Shown one piece after another: positions 46,190 through 58,275 of a stretch of 64,000 nt of DNA. The DNA comes from Halichoerus grypus (taxonomy: Eukaryota; Chordata; Mammalia; Carnivora; Phocidae), in contig NC_135726.1 of NCBI RefSeq assembly GCF_964656455.1, positions 9,562,394 through 9,626,393 of the forward strand. The letters are read 5' to 3'. The translations under genes were made by a program, and so were the position numbers. Under the pieces are notes generated by a model. That model searched no databases. It was not told the DNA's origin and saw only the letters and a program-made list of their open reading frames with translations. Each line of letters opens with the position of its first letter. The stretch's first letter is position 1.

Positions 46190-47265
46190 CTGACGAAATG
46201 TTTGAATTCCTTGGCTGGCCACAGCAGAAGGTGGCCCCTTGTTCTTGTGTCTCAGGTTAGACTTTTTTTGTTTTTAATGTTCCTGTTATATTTTCTACTT
46301 GACTTGCCTTTTCAGACTTAACTAAGGGATAAAGGGTTTTGCCTGCTTTCTTCTTCTTTCTTAAAGTCCAAGAGGTTTGTAGTCTCTGTAAAGACCCCAA
46401 TATTTAAGCCCTTGATTTGGAGCTCTGAAGTTCACTTAATCATCTGGGAAATTCAGTCCCGTTTTCAGGGCAAATAAATAAATAAAGCACACCCAAAAAA
46501 CTAGGAAAGCTCCTGCATGTGTATGACTGTGTGTGTGATGCTGGAGTCTACACACATTCATGTGTCTACTCAGCTCAGGTGAAACTTGGGAATGGTTTGC
46601 TCACAGAGCGTAACAGGGGTGGCCAAAGCGGATGGTCCATGATCAAACAGAAGGCTTTCTATTAGGATTTTGTGAATTCATGAAGAGTTACATTTTTGGG
46701 AAACACTTTAGAATGAAAAGAAAATTAAGATGGTGAATTATTTCTGTAAGAATTAATATAAAATATCAACTATAGCTATTTTGCAAATCCCTGTCACCCA
46801 ACACTTTCTGCCTTGAAATTACCCCAAACACTTAAAAAATACTGTCAAAGGGAATACAGAAATAACAGAAGAATAGAATGAAAGACTCAGTATAATTATT
46901 CTTACCTTAACAATGGGCTTTTTAGGACAAATTCTAGGAACTAGAGAGGCTTTTGTATCAAAATCAAGGGACGTCCATTATCTTTCTTTTTCTTTTTGAG
47001 ACAACATAGGAAGAATCAAGGGATGATTCATTTCCTCTGGATCTTGGAAAACCACAGTCTAATCTATCTTCGTTGCCTTCCTGTGAAAGCCTCTTTGTAC
47101 CCTACCCACGTATTAACACTGAAGTAAGATCGCTGATAGAGAAAAGTCTGACATGGTTTAGCAATGTAAATGTGAAATAAAGAATAAATATTTTACTTAT
47201 AATGCAGAATCCTTGTACTGATTTGGGCAATCTATGAGTAGGCACTTGACAGCATTGTGGAAACA
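46190..47265. other. Unassigned sequence upstream of CLEC3A
   Basis: No gene or repeat recognised. It could hold distal regulatory elements, but none is visible by eye. Confidence 0.4.
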
Positions 47266-47269
47266 AGCT

Positions 47270-47665
47270 GAGCTGGGTTCAAGTTTGTATTTCAACCATT
47301 TATCAGCTGTGTGCTCTTGGGCAAGTCACTGAACCTGTCTGGGCCTATTCTCACACAGAGCTAGGAATGCCTACTTTACAGGGCTGTTGGAAAGATTAAA
47401 TGAAATAATAGCTGTAAGCACTTAGCACAATGCCTAGTGCTTAATGATAATAATAGTAATAATATCTGTAACATCCTTACCATCAATTATAATAGTATGT
47501 ACAATTCATTTCATGGAATACCAGATCTTTTTATTCTTCACAGCAAGCCTATGGGATAAATATTTTCTCCAGTTACAGATGATTGAATCTGAGCCTCAGG
47601 AAAGTTAAGTGGACTTGTTCATCACTCAGATTCCAGTGGAATTGGAGTAGAATTTAAAATCTAGT
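47270..47665 (+). repeat. Two MIR-family fragments
   Basis: 47270-47460 (gctgggttcaagtttgtatttcaaccatttatcagctgtgtgctcttgggcaagtcactgaacc) and 47510-47665 (cagcaagcctatgggataaat...gagcctcaggaaagttaag). Confidence 0.85.
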
Positions 47666-48029
47666 TTTGACTGACCCTGGAAGATCTCTCCTTTGACCTG
47701 GCCTGTGAAAAATATGCTTTGATTTGAATAGGGAAAAGGATCAATGCTTTAAAACTGATCTTATGATTGATTGAAAATACTTTTTTCCAGCTTCTTAAAT
47801 CCTTTCCTCTGAGAAGAGATTTTGAGTTACAGAACAGTCGTGGAAAGCTAATGATTTCTCTTGGATCTTTGATCTGTGCTATGTTCAAACTAGATTTGTA
47901 AGAAAAGGCTGTCTTTTTTCTTCAAAATAAATCTATATTGTTTTAGGCTCTTTTTCCTTTCTAGGAAGCCTTTGACACTTTTTGGATTTGTTTTCTTTTA
48001 GCCAGATCCTAAAGCCTTTGCTTTCCCCC
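47666..48029. other. Unassigned sequence
   Basis: Nothing recognised. Confidence 0.4.
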
Positions 48030-48345
48030 TTTTAAATTAAAAGACTTTATTTTTTAGAACAGTTTTAGATTTCTAGAAAAATTGAACAGAAAGTATAGAG
48101 AGCCTGCCCTGCCCCCCTCCCCAGTTTCTCCTATTATTAGCATCTTGCAAAAAAACCAAAAACCAAAGAAAAAATCTTGCATTTGTGTAGAGTATTTGTT
48201 ATAATTGATGAATGAATATTGATCTATTACTATCAGTTAAAGCCTATAGTTTACATTAGGGTTAGCTCTTTGTGTCGTACAGCTCCATGGTTCTTGGCAA
48301 ATAAGTGTATAATGTCATGTATCCACCATTACGGTAACATCCAGA
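48030..48345 (-). mobile_element. L1M LINE 3' fragment, antisense
   Basis: actttattttttagaacagttttagatttctagaaaaattgaacagaaagtatagagagc...ttacattagggttagctctttgtgtcgtacagctc...tccaccattacggtaacatccagaagag. Confidence 0.85.
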
Positions 48346-48419
48346 AGAGTTTTGCTGAAGCCCACACTTTTTGTTCTAATTAAATATTTGAGGATTTGTT
48401 TCTTCCCCAGTTGTACTGC

Positions 48420-49560
48420 CTGGTACCCCTCAGGACTCTCTCCTGACTACCCCCCCGTTACTCTCTCCCTCCTTCTCATGGCTTCAAACTCTCTGTCTGG
48501 GACTCTCTCACATTTACCTCTCAGTTTGGATCTCCTCCTTCAGATTCACAGTTCCAGTTGCCCATGTGACCCTTCCAGGTGGATGTCTCAGAGACATTTC
48601 AAACTCCTGATGGTTAAAGCAAAATTCTGGATTCTTCCCCCATTAACATCCCATGAATTTAAAAAAGTCTATTCTTCCTAGCTCTTCTCCAGCACAGTTA
48701 ATGTCCCCAACCCACTCAGGGGGCCATTTCTGAAAACTAGGAATAATCTTTGTGCTTTGCCACCCTCTTCCCCCAGACTTTGGCCCACAATGCCCTTCCT
48801 TGCAACCTTGTCAACAGCAATGCCGTGGTTTCTACCTCTACACGGATGCTTCCTCTTTCCTGCCTCATCCCATCTGAAGTCTCTAAGAGCTCTTGTCCTG
48901 GCCCAGCTCAGCCACTCTGCTCCTGCCCATCTCAAGTGAATGCTCCACACATCATTAATGGGATCATCACTCTCTGACTTAAAACCCTCCAAATCTTTCC
49001 ATTATACTGAAGGTGAAACCCGGACTTCTTACTTTGGTTTCTGAGGACCTCCTACTTGGTGAGACCCACCTGGTTCTTCCTGGTGACTTTCTCCCTTCAT
49101 GGAGACCTTTTGCCAACTTTGAGTCATATTTAGTTCTGTCTTTCCATCCCCACTGTGCTTTTCCACAGCCTTTTTCTCTGTCACTATACCGTCACCCCTT
49201 CCCAAACTCGAACTCTTGGTGTGAGTCCAAATTAGTGCTACTTTGTGTATGACCCGACTCCTTCATGTCTTCCAGATCTGAACTTGAAGATCACCTTCTC
49301 ACACATCTTCTCTATCTGCATAATGTAGCAAGGTCCTACTCTGTTTTCTCCAAGAAGGTCCCCTGCTTCCTTTATCGCCCTTCTCATAGTTTGGTACTCA
49401 TTTAAAAAATATATTGATGTAATTGATTCACTGGTTGGATGTCAGTCTCTCCGGCTAGGCTGTAAGCCCCCAGAGGGCAGGAGCTGTTTCGGGTTAGCTC
49501 AGCTATGCATGCAGTACAGTACTTGGCACACAGTGTTTGCTCAATAACTGTTAACTAATG
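48420..49560 (+). mobile_element. Long L2 LINE 3' fragment
   Basis: Over 1 kb of L2-like text including ccaaatctttccattatactgaaggtgaaacccgg and the canonical end ccagagggcaggagctgtttcgg...cagtacttggcacacagtgtttgctcaataactg. The short open frames inside it are repeat-derived. Confidence 0.85.
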
Positions 49561-51170
49561 TGTGGCAGGACGGTTTGGCTTTTGCTTCCCTCCTCTCCCA
49601 CCTCTGCTCTGAGACTCTAGCAACAAGGCACTTGACCAAGGAAATAGCAGCTCAGCTCTTGGAAGAGTAAAGAGACAGACTCATTTGGCATAATAACACT
49701 TGGAGTTATGCTAGGAAACCATCCCACTCAGCACTGGGGGAGCTCTAATTGGCTTGCAGGTGCTTGGCCGCAAGGCCAGACAAGGATAGGAGCTTTCCTT
49801 TAACTTGTCTTCCTCCTGCTGGGATTCTAAGTCCAGTTCATCCTCCTTTAGGGAAAAACCACTGGAAACTGAATGACTGCAGGATTGGCTGGAAGAAGAT
49901 GAGAGTTGGCTCTGAGAATATTCTTAAGGTAAGGATTTTTATCCCTGTCCCAAATGCTGATTGACATCAGACATGGCCTCTACCCCCAAAACCTCAACAG
50001 GAATAGCAGGGGGAAAAAATGGCAATGATCTGGACAAAAATCACATCAAGAACTACACACACATTGAAGGTAATGGGTGCAGGTGGCCCTGAACCCACCT
50101 TGTCCTTGGGGAAGGCAGGCCTCACTCAGTTTTCTTGGAGGCTGAACAAATCCCTTTTTGTGGAGCGGGATGATATCACCAGCTTGTCTCCTGGGCTGGA
50201 CTAGGGCTTCTGAAAGGGCTATTTAAGAAGAAGTACCCATTTATAGCCAGGGAATAGGAACCATAAAAATATTGCCTTCAGTTGGAAAGTGTTTCGGTGA
50301 GGATTTACAAACTGTCACCAGAGTTTAAATTTCCTTAATAAATTGCTGTTTACAACACGTCTCCTGACCACCCTGTGTAATTGACATGTTTATTCCACTG
50401 GTTGCTATTTTAAAGTTGCTCTAAGCTGCTGTTTTCCAGAGTGTCTAATAAACAAGTCCGTCGTCCTCCTTGCTGTTTGTCTGTTAATACTCAAGGCTGA
50501 AATCTTTAAGGCTGCCTTCAGAGGTTCAAGGGCAGCATTTAGGGGAAGTGATAGGGCTGAAGGTGGATAGAGCAGAGATGAGGTTGAAATGCTTGAAGGA
50601 AAGATTGGTTATGGTGTCTGTGCAAGTTGTCTCATTTTTGCTTAGAGCTATTACTTGTAGCTGTGACTGGCAAAAGTGTCGGGGAATTTGAAGAGAAGGC
50701 TGAGGACAGGGTTTGGGAAGAGGGTTCAAAGCCCTGCTGAGATGGGTTAGCATTGAATGTACATAAAGAGCAAGGACTCCAGTAGTTTGGGGTTAAAATT
50801 TCAGATCTGTTACTTTTTAGTTGTGTGATGTGTTCAGACTTTGTTGTTTCTCCTGTGGTTTCCTGATCTTTCTTACAGAATGTTGAGAAAACTAGAACAT
50901 GTGTATAAAACATGCAAGCCACATCTTAGCTTAGGCCTCCCTAAAGACCCATCATATAGATCCATGAGGCATCATGTCTCTATAAGGTCCTCAGACTCAT
51001 CCTTGCCCTGACCTCAATGTGCCCTGACCACAGATTTGACCCCATTTGTACCCACACTGAACATACTTTATCATAAAACTTCTCAACCTTTTTTACTTAT
51101 TTTATATATTTGTATCTCTCACATTTTTTACCTTGGACTTGGATCTTGCCCTATTCTCTGCTGATTTCCT
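49561..51170. other. Unassigned sequence
   Basis: Only short, non-protein-like frames. No repeat could be named. Confidence 0.4.
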
Positions 51171-51290
51171 AGACCAACACTGTCCAGTAGAACTGCTCAG
51201 TAGTCCCATGTGGCTAACAGCTGCCATACTGGATAGCACAATTTTAGTGCCTCACATAACGACTGACGTTTAGTAGACATTTAATAAATG
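51171..51290. mobile_element. hAT-type MITE fossil
   Basis: gaccaacactgtccagtagaactgctcag...catgtggctaacagctgccatactggatagcaca is a common mammalian MITE pattern. Confidence 0.55.
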
Positions 51291-51486
51291 TCTATTACGT
51301 GAAGTGGTTCAACCAAGAAGATTTGGAGTAAAGAGAGTGGCGATTAATCTCATTGTAACTATTATGCTAGGATTTTTCATGTAAATCCTGTAAGGAAGGC
51401 ATTGTTGTAGGGATAGAAGGTGGACCTAGCCTTAGGGAGTGAGGTGAATTTTCTAAGAATCTTCAGCTTCTAAGTATTAGTCAAAC

Positions 51487-51655
51487 TTGGTCTCCTCAAG
51501 GGGCACCTGGGTGGCACAGTTGGTTAAGCGTCTGCCTTTGGCTCAGGTCATGATCCCGGGGTCCTGGGATTGAGCCCCCACATTGGGCTCCCTGCTCAAC
51601 AGGGAGTCTGCTTCTCCCTCTCCCTCTGCCCACCCCACCCCCTACCGCTGCTCAT

Positions 51656-51689
<34 letters not shown>

Positions 51690-51749
51690 GCACTCCCAAG
51701 TAAATAAATAAAATCTTTAAAACAAAACACAATAAAGTTGGTCTCCTCA
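51487..51749 (+). mobile_element. SINEC with 12-bp TSD and expanded (CT)n
   Basis: Body 51499-51737, duplications TTGGTCTCCTCA at 51487-51498 and 51738-51749. The internal CT tract (about 51657-51687) is expanded. Confidence 0.94.
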
Positions 51750-52395
51750 GCTGAGGGGCAGGCCCACCTGGTGGTGAAGGGGATTTGGGGCTTTGTGGGC
51801 TTACCTAGGAGGTCAGAATGAAATTTTCTGGTTAAGTCAGGGTGGTGGAATTAGAACAATGGAGTCCCAAGTTTGGGAGAGACAGATCTCCGCCTTGAAC
51901 ACTTCTCATGATGGAAAATTTACTACCCAGTAAGGCAGCCAATTCTGCTAGAAAGTTTTGCCTTACCCAGAAGACATTCCCCCTTCTCTTCCGCATCTTT
52001 CATGTTATTGTGACCAGAATTCTTGGCGATCGCAGCCCCCAGTTTAATCCATGAAGGCCCCCTGGCATGGCTGCACCTGACTGGCTCTGTTGGTATGATT
52101 TCTACCATGGCACTAATTTCTTTGGGTTCTTCCTGATATTACTTACAACAACCTCTGCCTGAGTTTCTTGGGTTCTGCTCTAAGCCTGTGGTAGCTCCTT
52201 CTCTGAGCTAGTTTCTAGAGTGTGATCTCATCTTGAACCAGCTACCTTCCCTCTTCTGGGACCGAGTGTTCTTCTGGCTCCATCCCATTCTGCCTTCTTG
52301 TGGACCCTCTCAGACAGTGGCTAAGACCAGTGCATCCTTGGCCCTGAATAGCCAGACACCTCACCAAAGTCCTCACTTCCCACAGCAACACACAG
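51750..52395. other. Unassigned sequence
   Basis: Nothing recognised. Confidence 0.4.
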
Positions 52396-52650
52396 TATTG
52401 GAAAGTGCACAAATGACATCGACCTGGGGTTGAATTGTGGCTCTTTCATTTATCAGCTATGTGATTGGGGCAAGCTCACTAATCTCTCTGAGCCTCCCAT
52501 TCCTATAAATTGGGGTCATAATGACCATCTGCCACCATTATTGGGAAGATTAAAAAGATTCCCTGAAAACAGTTGATACAGAAAAGATATTTCATATGAG
52601 CACTTTCTATTGATAAATCAGTTCTCGTTATCACCATCACCATTATAATA
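52396..52650 (+). repeat. MIR
   Basis: ggaaagtgcacaaatgacatcgacctggggttgaattgtggctctttcatttatcagctatgtgattggggcaagctcac. Confidence 0.8.
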
Positions 52651-53959
52651 ATAATGCCCTAGTTCTTATTGACTTCACTCTGAAGCCATTCCTCTACAGC
52701 CACCCAATCTATCCCATCCTCCAAGCACCCACTATAGTGAACAGTTCATTTTTTAAAGGAAAGCAAACATTCCATTGGTCTGTTTTTCCTAGGTGTACCA
52801 ACGTTTCAAATTTATTGTGAGTTTTGCCTGGCCCTCCTGCCAAGATGGTACAAGAATACAAATAAGTCAGTATTCACCTCCCTTCTCCAGGGATCAAGGG
52901 CAGCCCTCAGTGGAAAACCTTCCTAAATCCTCCCTGAAGGCCTCCCAAGGTTGGACCTGGTAGAAACAGTTTTCCATCTTCAGGTAACAACAGTGAGGTC
53001 CTTGTTCTTTCTTAGAATTCAGAGACTGACAGATTCTGTCTGTGCTTAGAGCAAGATGACTGCAGATTGCAGAGTGAACCATTGAGAAAATCTGCCTTTC
53101 TGGGTATTAACTAATTTTCCAACTTTGAAGTCCATGACCATTTCACTGGTGGAAATTTAGTGATAGAACTAAAGCCATCTTGTGTTCCCCTTGAGCTGGC
53201 TCAGTTAAACAGTCAGGCTCTTCCATCTGGTTTAAATGGCATAAAAAGGGATTGCCTTTTGGCCATCTCTCCAGAAAGTGCTTCCTGAGGCTGAAACCCT
53301 GCATGGCTAAGCTGAAGAAATTGTCCTTGCTGGGTAGACCAAGGAAATTGTGGCCATGGTATCCATTTCTCATAAAAAGTAGGAAAAAGCAACCAAATAG
53401 ATGAATTATATGTACAAGGCATTACTTATATTTCTCCTGAAGCTGAGAAAAATGAAGAGATAGAGGAAGAGAAGCTGCAGATGGAGAGGATGGAGGGATA
53501 GAAACAGGTTTGGTATTGGACAAGTCAGTCTTAACGTTTTCATGGGACACTCGCTGGATTTCTCTAGATGATAGGAAATAATGGTTGGACACTGGAATGA
53601 AGTTAAAAGTTCTTCGAGAGAATCAATAATTCGTTAATAGGGAATCAATGATACATTAACAGTGGGAAACTGATGATGGGTCTAAAGCCAGGATACCACA
53701 TGGGGAAAAGAGGATTAGAGACAAATCCATGGGGTCCCAGATACTTAAGGGGTGGGTGGAGACAGGAATGGGACTCAGTCATCAGAAAAGCCAGAGGAAA
53801 ACTATGTTTCTCTTTATTCCACATTTTTTGAACCTGAGGTGAAGGTTCTTGGGGGAGGAGAGAGGAGACAGAACTGGCAAATGTGTCAAAGAAGTAAAAC
53901 AGGAAAAAGACTAAAATAAACATTGGTCTTAGGAGTTCGAAAAATACAGGCAATTTCTG
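52651..53959. other. Unassigned sequence
   Basis: No supported gene. Open frames at 53143-53422 and 53645-54010 lack family features. Confidence 0.4.
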
Positions 53960-54045
53960 TAAGGCATAAGGCATGGAAACCAGATTGCAGTGAGGAAAAT
54001 AGTAAGGCATAAGGCATGGACACCAGATTGCATTGAGGAAAATAG
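53960..54045. repeat. 43-bp tandem duplication
   Basis: taaggcataaggcatggaaa plus ccagattgcagtgaggaaaatag at 53960-54002, repeated at 54003-54045 with two substitutions. Confidence 0.92.
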
Positions 54046-54064
54046 TAAGTAGAGGTTTAAAAGT

Positions 54065-54165
54065 TAATTTTTTTAGTAGACTTTTTTTTTTTTTTTTTTT
54101 TTAGGTTCACAGCAAAATTGGACTAAAGGCACAGGGATTTCCCATATGCCTCCCTATATATGTCT
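54065..54165 (-). mobile_element. L1M 3' fragment, antisense
   Basis: Poly-T followed by aggttcacagcaaaattggactaaaggcacagggatttcccatatgcc. Confidence 0.75.
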
Positions 54166-54849
54166 CTGCTAGTTTGTTGGGGGCAGAAGAGTAGGGTGTG
54201 TATGTGTGCAAAGTGGGGGTACATCTGTCCCTCTGCAGTCTCCTGCCCCAGTCCCTGCTTCTACCCCATCCTCTATTGCATATCCCTCACTCTCAATGCA
54301 GGAATGTACTGGCCATGGGGCCACACACATCCATGCCCACAGGCTGGTGGGCAGAAGGTGCGCCCACCGCAAGCTCTATGTGGAAATGGCAGGGGTGTGG
54401 GGTGGTGGTTAAGGCTGAAGACTCTGGAAAGAGACCGCCTTGGTTTGAATCCTGGCTTATGACTTCTCAGCTGTGTGCCCCTGCTGCAGTATCTCCTGTC
54501 ACATAGGAAGAGAAGGTGCAACAACAGTACCCAGCTCCTAGGTAGAGATGAAGTTAGTGAATGCATATAACATGCTGGCAACAGTGTCTGTCCAATAGCA
54601 AATGCTAGCAACGCTCATTAAATAGGTGGGAATGTTGAGTGGTTCTAATCCTGGGTTGAAGTTTTTGTCCGTCAGAATGGGGCTAATTGTCCATTTGATG
54701 AGTTGTCCTAGAGCCTCTGCTGGGAACCTGGCCTCCTAATTCTTCCCTAATACAGTAGACCGGTAGGAGGCTGGCTGATGACTGGGAGGAACCCTATTCT
54801 GCATCATGTAGAAATGTTGATGGGTCTGCAATAGCCACAGGTTTGCACC
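54166..54849. other. Unassigned sequence with a MIR-like core
   Basis: 54400-54610 resembles a MIR (gactctggaaagagaccgccttggtttgaatcctggcttatgacttctcagctgtgtgcc). Several overlapping short frames here are chance. Confidence 0.5.
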
Positions 54850-55055
54850 TGCTACTCTGCCAACAATCCAAGTTATTACATATTGTTTTAATGGAGACAT
54901 AATATTTCATGTGCCTTACTTTACTGAACTTGTTCCAGTTGTTTAACTAATTTCTAGCTTTTCCTTTATTATAAATAATGTTGAGATCTACATCTTTGTG
55001 TGTCAGTGTTTTTTTCTATACTCTAGATTATTTTCTTAGGACACCCGTTGTATGA
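54850..55055 (-). mobile_element. L1ME-like fragment, antisense
   Basis: ccaacaatccaagttattacatattg...tttctagcttttcctttattataaataatgttgagatctacatctttgtgtg...gattattttcttaggacacccg. Confidence 0.65.
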
Positions 55056-55084
55056 ATGGATCTACTGAAGGGCAGCATAGTTTG

Positions 55085-55535
55085 ATGCTTGACAACAGAC
55101 TGGAGTCTGAATTGCTTGAGATCAAATGTAGACCCTGCTTCCGGCAGTTGCGTTTTCTCAACTCCCCCACACCTTGGTTTCCCTGTCTATAAAATAGGGG
55201 ACAATAATAGTATTTATTTATTTTTCTTTTTTTATTACTTAAAAAATTTGTTTAAAGATTTTATTTATTTTGTTTGTCAGGGAGAGAGAGAGAGGGAGCA
55301 CCGAGGGAGAAGCAGGCTCCCTGCTGAGCAAGGGGCCTGATGCGGGGCTCGATCTCAGGACCCTGGGATCATGACCTGAGCCGAAGGCAGATGCTTAACC
55401 AACTGAGCCCACCCAGCCTTCCCCAAAAGTAGTATTTAAAATGTAAGTTGTTGTGGGGCTTAAATTAATACTTGTAAAGCACTTACTTAAAACAACATTT
55501 AGCCATAGTAAGCATTAGTAAGTAATATTTAATAT
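55085..55535 (+). repeat. MIR interrupted by a SINEC
   Basis: caacagactggagtctgaattgc...ccttggtttccctgtctataaaataggggacaata, then the SINEC, then gttgttgtggggcttaaattaatacttgtaaagcac. Confidence 0.75.
55203..55438 (-). mobile_element. SINEC with imperfect 14-bp TSD
   Basis: Body about 55217-55424. Duplications aataatagtattta and aaaagtagtattta. The head has decayed (cccacccagccttcccc). Confidence 0.88.
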
Positions 55536-56849
55536 TACTGAGCCAAAGGGGATGAATATTTTAAGATTCTTGGTACATATTACTAATTATATTCGATGGG
55601 AAAGAGGAGAAGGCCTTAGCTTGTCTCCTTCCCAGGAGGAGGGAACAGTGATGGGGGTGGGGGAGGTAAGAGGAGGGTCAGATAGTAGGACACAGATTGG
55701 ATCACGTGGCCTAGCAGGCAGGGTCACTGATTCTTAAAAGGGTTCCATGTGGGAATGGCTAGCTCTTTCTCTTCCGATGAGCATTTCTTCTCATCTCTTT
55801 ACTTCTCTGTAATATGCAACTGGATGGATGGTGGTAACGTCCTCAGATGTGGGTCTGGGCTGAGAAAGATACAGAAGCTCCTAAATGTGGGGCAAGGTTC
55901 TGTGTTCTAGCCCAGGACACTGTGGAGTGCTCTGTAGGGGAGTTTGAGACACAAACTGTGTACTGGCCAAGTCAGTCCTTGGTGTCCATTCACCGCTGTC
56001 CTTCATGCATGAAGGAGGAGGGTTGTGTGGGACAAGGCAGGATTCAGGTATTTCTATGCTCACTGACTGTATGTAATATCATCTAATAAGGCCCCAAATG
56101 CCATCATCATACATAACTCTATTTAAAATGGATGTGCCCATTTTCCCGCCAGGAAAAAAAAAAAAAGTATGTAAGAAGCAGATTCCAATGTTACATCTTT
56201 TCTTAGAAATGTGGAGAGGTCCCTCAGATTAGGGAGCAAGATGGTGGCTCACTGGAGAGCTGTGTTGGTGTCTTGGAAACACTGCTCTTTTTCTCAGAAG
56301 CGAAAGCTTTTAGGGCTTTAGAATATGAACCAGCTTTTCTTTGCTTTCCAGAAACCACTAGCACATCCATTTTGAATGTCTGGTAAACAGGTAAACAGTG
56401 AGGTAGTCAGTGTTTTATGAGTGTCTACTTTTCATCTCAGGAGACAATTTCAGCTTCTGCTTTCCCCCGATGAGCAGAGAGGGGCCATCCAATTTGCACT
56501 GGATGCTAGTTTTTGCTGAAGGGTTCCTTCCAGTAGAAACCAGACAGGAAATATCCCCAGGGCCTCGTTGTTTGGGTGTGGAGACAGCAAGTCCAAGAGA
56601 CAGGCTTATGTCTCTGAAAGACCCACATTCACCACGCCCGCTTCCTTCTATAATTTATTTCTGCCCAAGGAGACTGGGCCACCCTCCAAAACATATACCA
56701 GATATCTGGGATTGCAGTTGAAAAACCCACTACTTGCCTTGAGTATGCCTTGTTGGAAATAAAGGAGCAAACAGTCCTGACTTGTGCCTATTGACAGTTT
56801 AGGAGTAAGTAAAAGAATTATTTCTCCAACCAAAAATTGAAAGAGGATT
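55536..56849. other. Unassigned sequence
   Basis: No gene or repeat recognised with confidence. Confidence 0.4.
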
Positions 56850-57075
56850 ACTCAAAGGGGATTAATATATTGGACTTCTAGGCCATCATTAAAATTCTGC
56901 TGTAAAAGGATACTGAGTGACATGAAAAATGCCCATAGTATATTTCTAAAGGGGAAAAAGCAGTTATAAACCAGAATTTACAGTTTATATATACTACTAA
57001 TGGTTACATTTGGGTGCTGAGATTATGGCGTTTTTTTTCCCCTTAGGTTTTCTAAGCTTTCTGCATAAAACATAC
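56850..57075 (+). mobile_element. L1M/HAL1-like 3' fragment
   Basis: ctgtaaaaggatactgagtgacatgaaaaatgcccatagtatatttctaaaggggaaaaagcagttataaacc is typical L1 3' text. Confidence 0.65.
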
Positions 57076-57576
57076 ATCATATTTAAAGGTAAACATTTTA
57101 TTGAAGTACAGAAATGTGCCCAAATTGCAAGTATACAACTTTCTAATTCTTCATAAAATTTAAATCTGGCCATGCTGTCAGTACCTAGATAAAGCAAGCA
57201 GAACATTCCCAGCACCCCAGAAGCTTCTTGAGCCCTGTCCTAGTCACTGTTCCTTAAAAGGTAAACCACTGCAGTGGCTTTGAAAGATGTCAACTCAGCC
57301 TGGCTCAGCTGTCTCCCAGAATTTCCTTCCCTGTGTATTTTGAGTTATGGTGAAGCATCAGATTCCCCTGCAAAATACCCACAGCATCAAAGTAGGAGGC
57401 AGGGAGAGATTGATCAGGGTTCTGGTGTGTGCTCATGGGTTCTAACTTGTCTTCCTTCTCTTTCACTTTACTTTCATCTTCTCTTCCCCATGGTCGGCCC
57501 TACGGACCTCAGACATGGAGACTACAGCCTTACAGAGACCGTTAACTAGTTTCTACTGTTACATAAGGTCAAATCT
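57076..57576. other. Unassigned sequence
   Basis: Nothing recognised. Confidence 0.4.
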
Positions 57577-57810
57577 CTACAGTAATCCCTTTATTTTTTT
57601 AAGATTTTATTTTATTTATTTATTTGAGAAGAGAGTGAGCGCACACACAAATGGGGGAGGGGCAGAGGGAGCGTTAGAAGCAGACTCCCTGCTGAGCAGG
57701 AAGCCCCGCCATGTGGTGGTGCTCAATTCCAGGACTATGGGACCATGACCTGAGCCGAAGGCAGACACTTAGCTGACTGAGCCACCCAGACATCGCTGCA
57801 GTAATCCCTG
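57577..57810 (-). mobile_element. Older SINEC with TSD
   Basis: Body about 57591-57795. Duplications CTACAGTAATCCCT and CTGCAGTAATCCCT. The head is diverged (ccacccagacatcg). Confidence 0.9.
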
Positions 57811-57894
57811 TAATAGGTGTATGTGTACGCACATGTGTTTATCCTGTAATGGCTTTGCTTCTCTGGTTGAACCCTTTCTGATAACAGAATTAGA

Positions 57895-58275
57895 CAGCAA
57901 ATGATGGCCAGTCTTCAGGATGGCTTCCAGTGAATGGTCCTCACTTCTTGGTGTTCACATACTTGTGTAGTACCCTCTTATAATGAGCAGGGTTGACCCG
58001 TGTCACTCATAAGATGTTCTGGAAATGGCAGTATGGGACTTTCAAGATTAGGTCATAAAACATATTGCAGCTTCTACTTCTCTCTGTGATTTCTTGCTTT
58101 GGAAGAAGCCAGCTGCCGTGTCATGAAGACATTCAGGCAGTCCTATGAAGAGGTCCACCCTGAGTCAGAACCACCCAGCTAAACCGCTTCCAAATTCCTG
58201 ACCCACAGAAACTATGTAAGATAATAAATGTTGTTATTTTGTGTCACTAACTTTTGGGGTAATTTGTTACACAGC
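57895..58275 (+). mobile_element. MLT1-type MaLR LTR
   Basis: aagattaggtcataaaacatattgcagcttc...aattcctgacccacagaaactatgtaagataataaatgttgttattttg...taatttgttacacagcattag. Confidence 0.85.

Noticed and set aside
48352..48992. Overlapping frames of about 100 codons on both strands
   Set aside because: They lie in an L2 LINE fragment.
54160..54611. Cluster of overlapping short frames on both strands
   Set aside because: All frames are open over a locally GC-rich, MIR-like stretch. No coding signal in any one frame.
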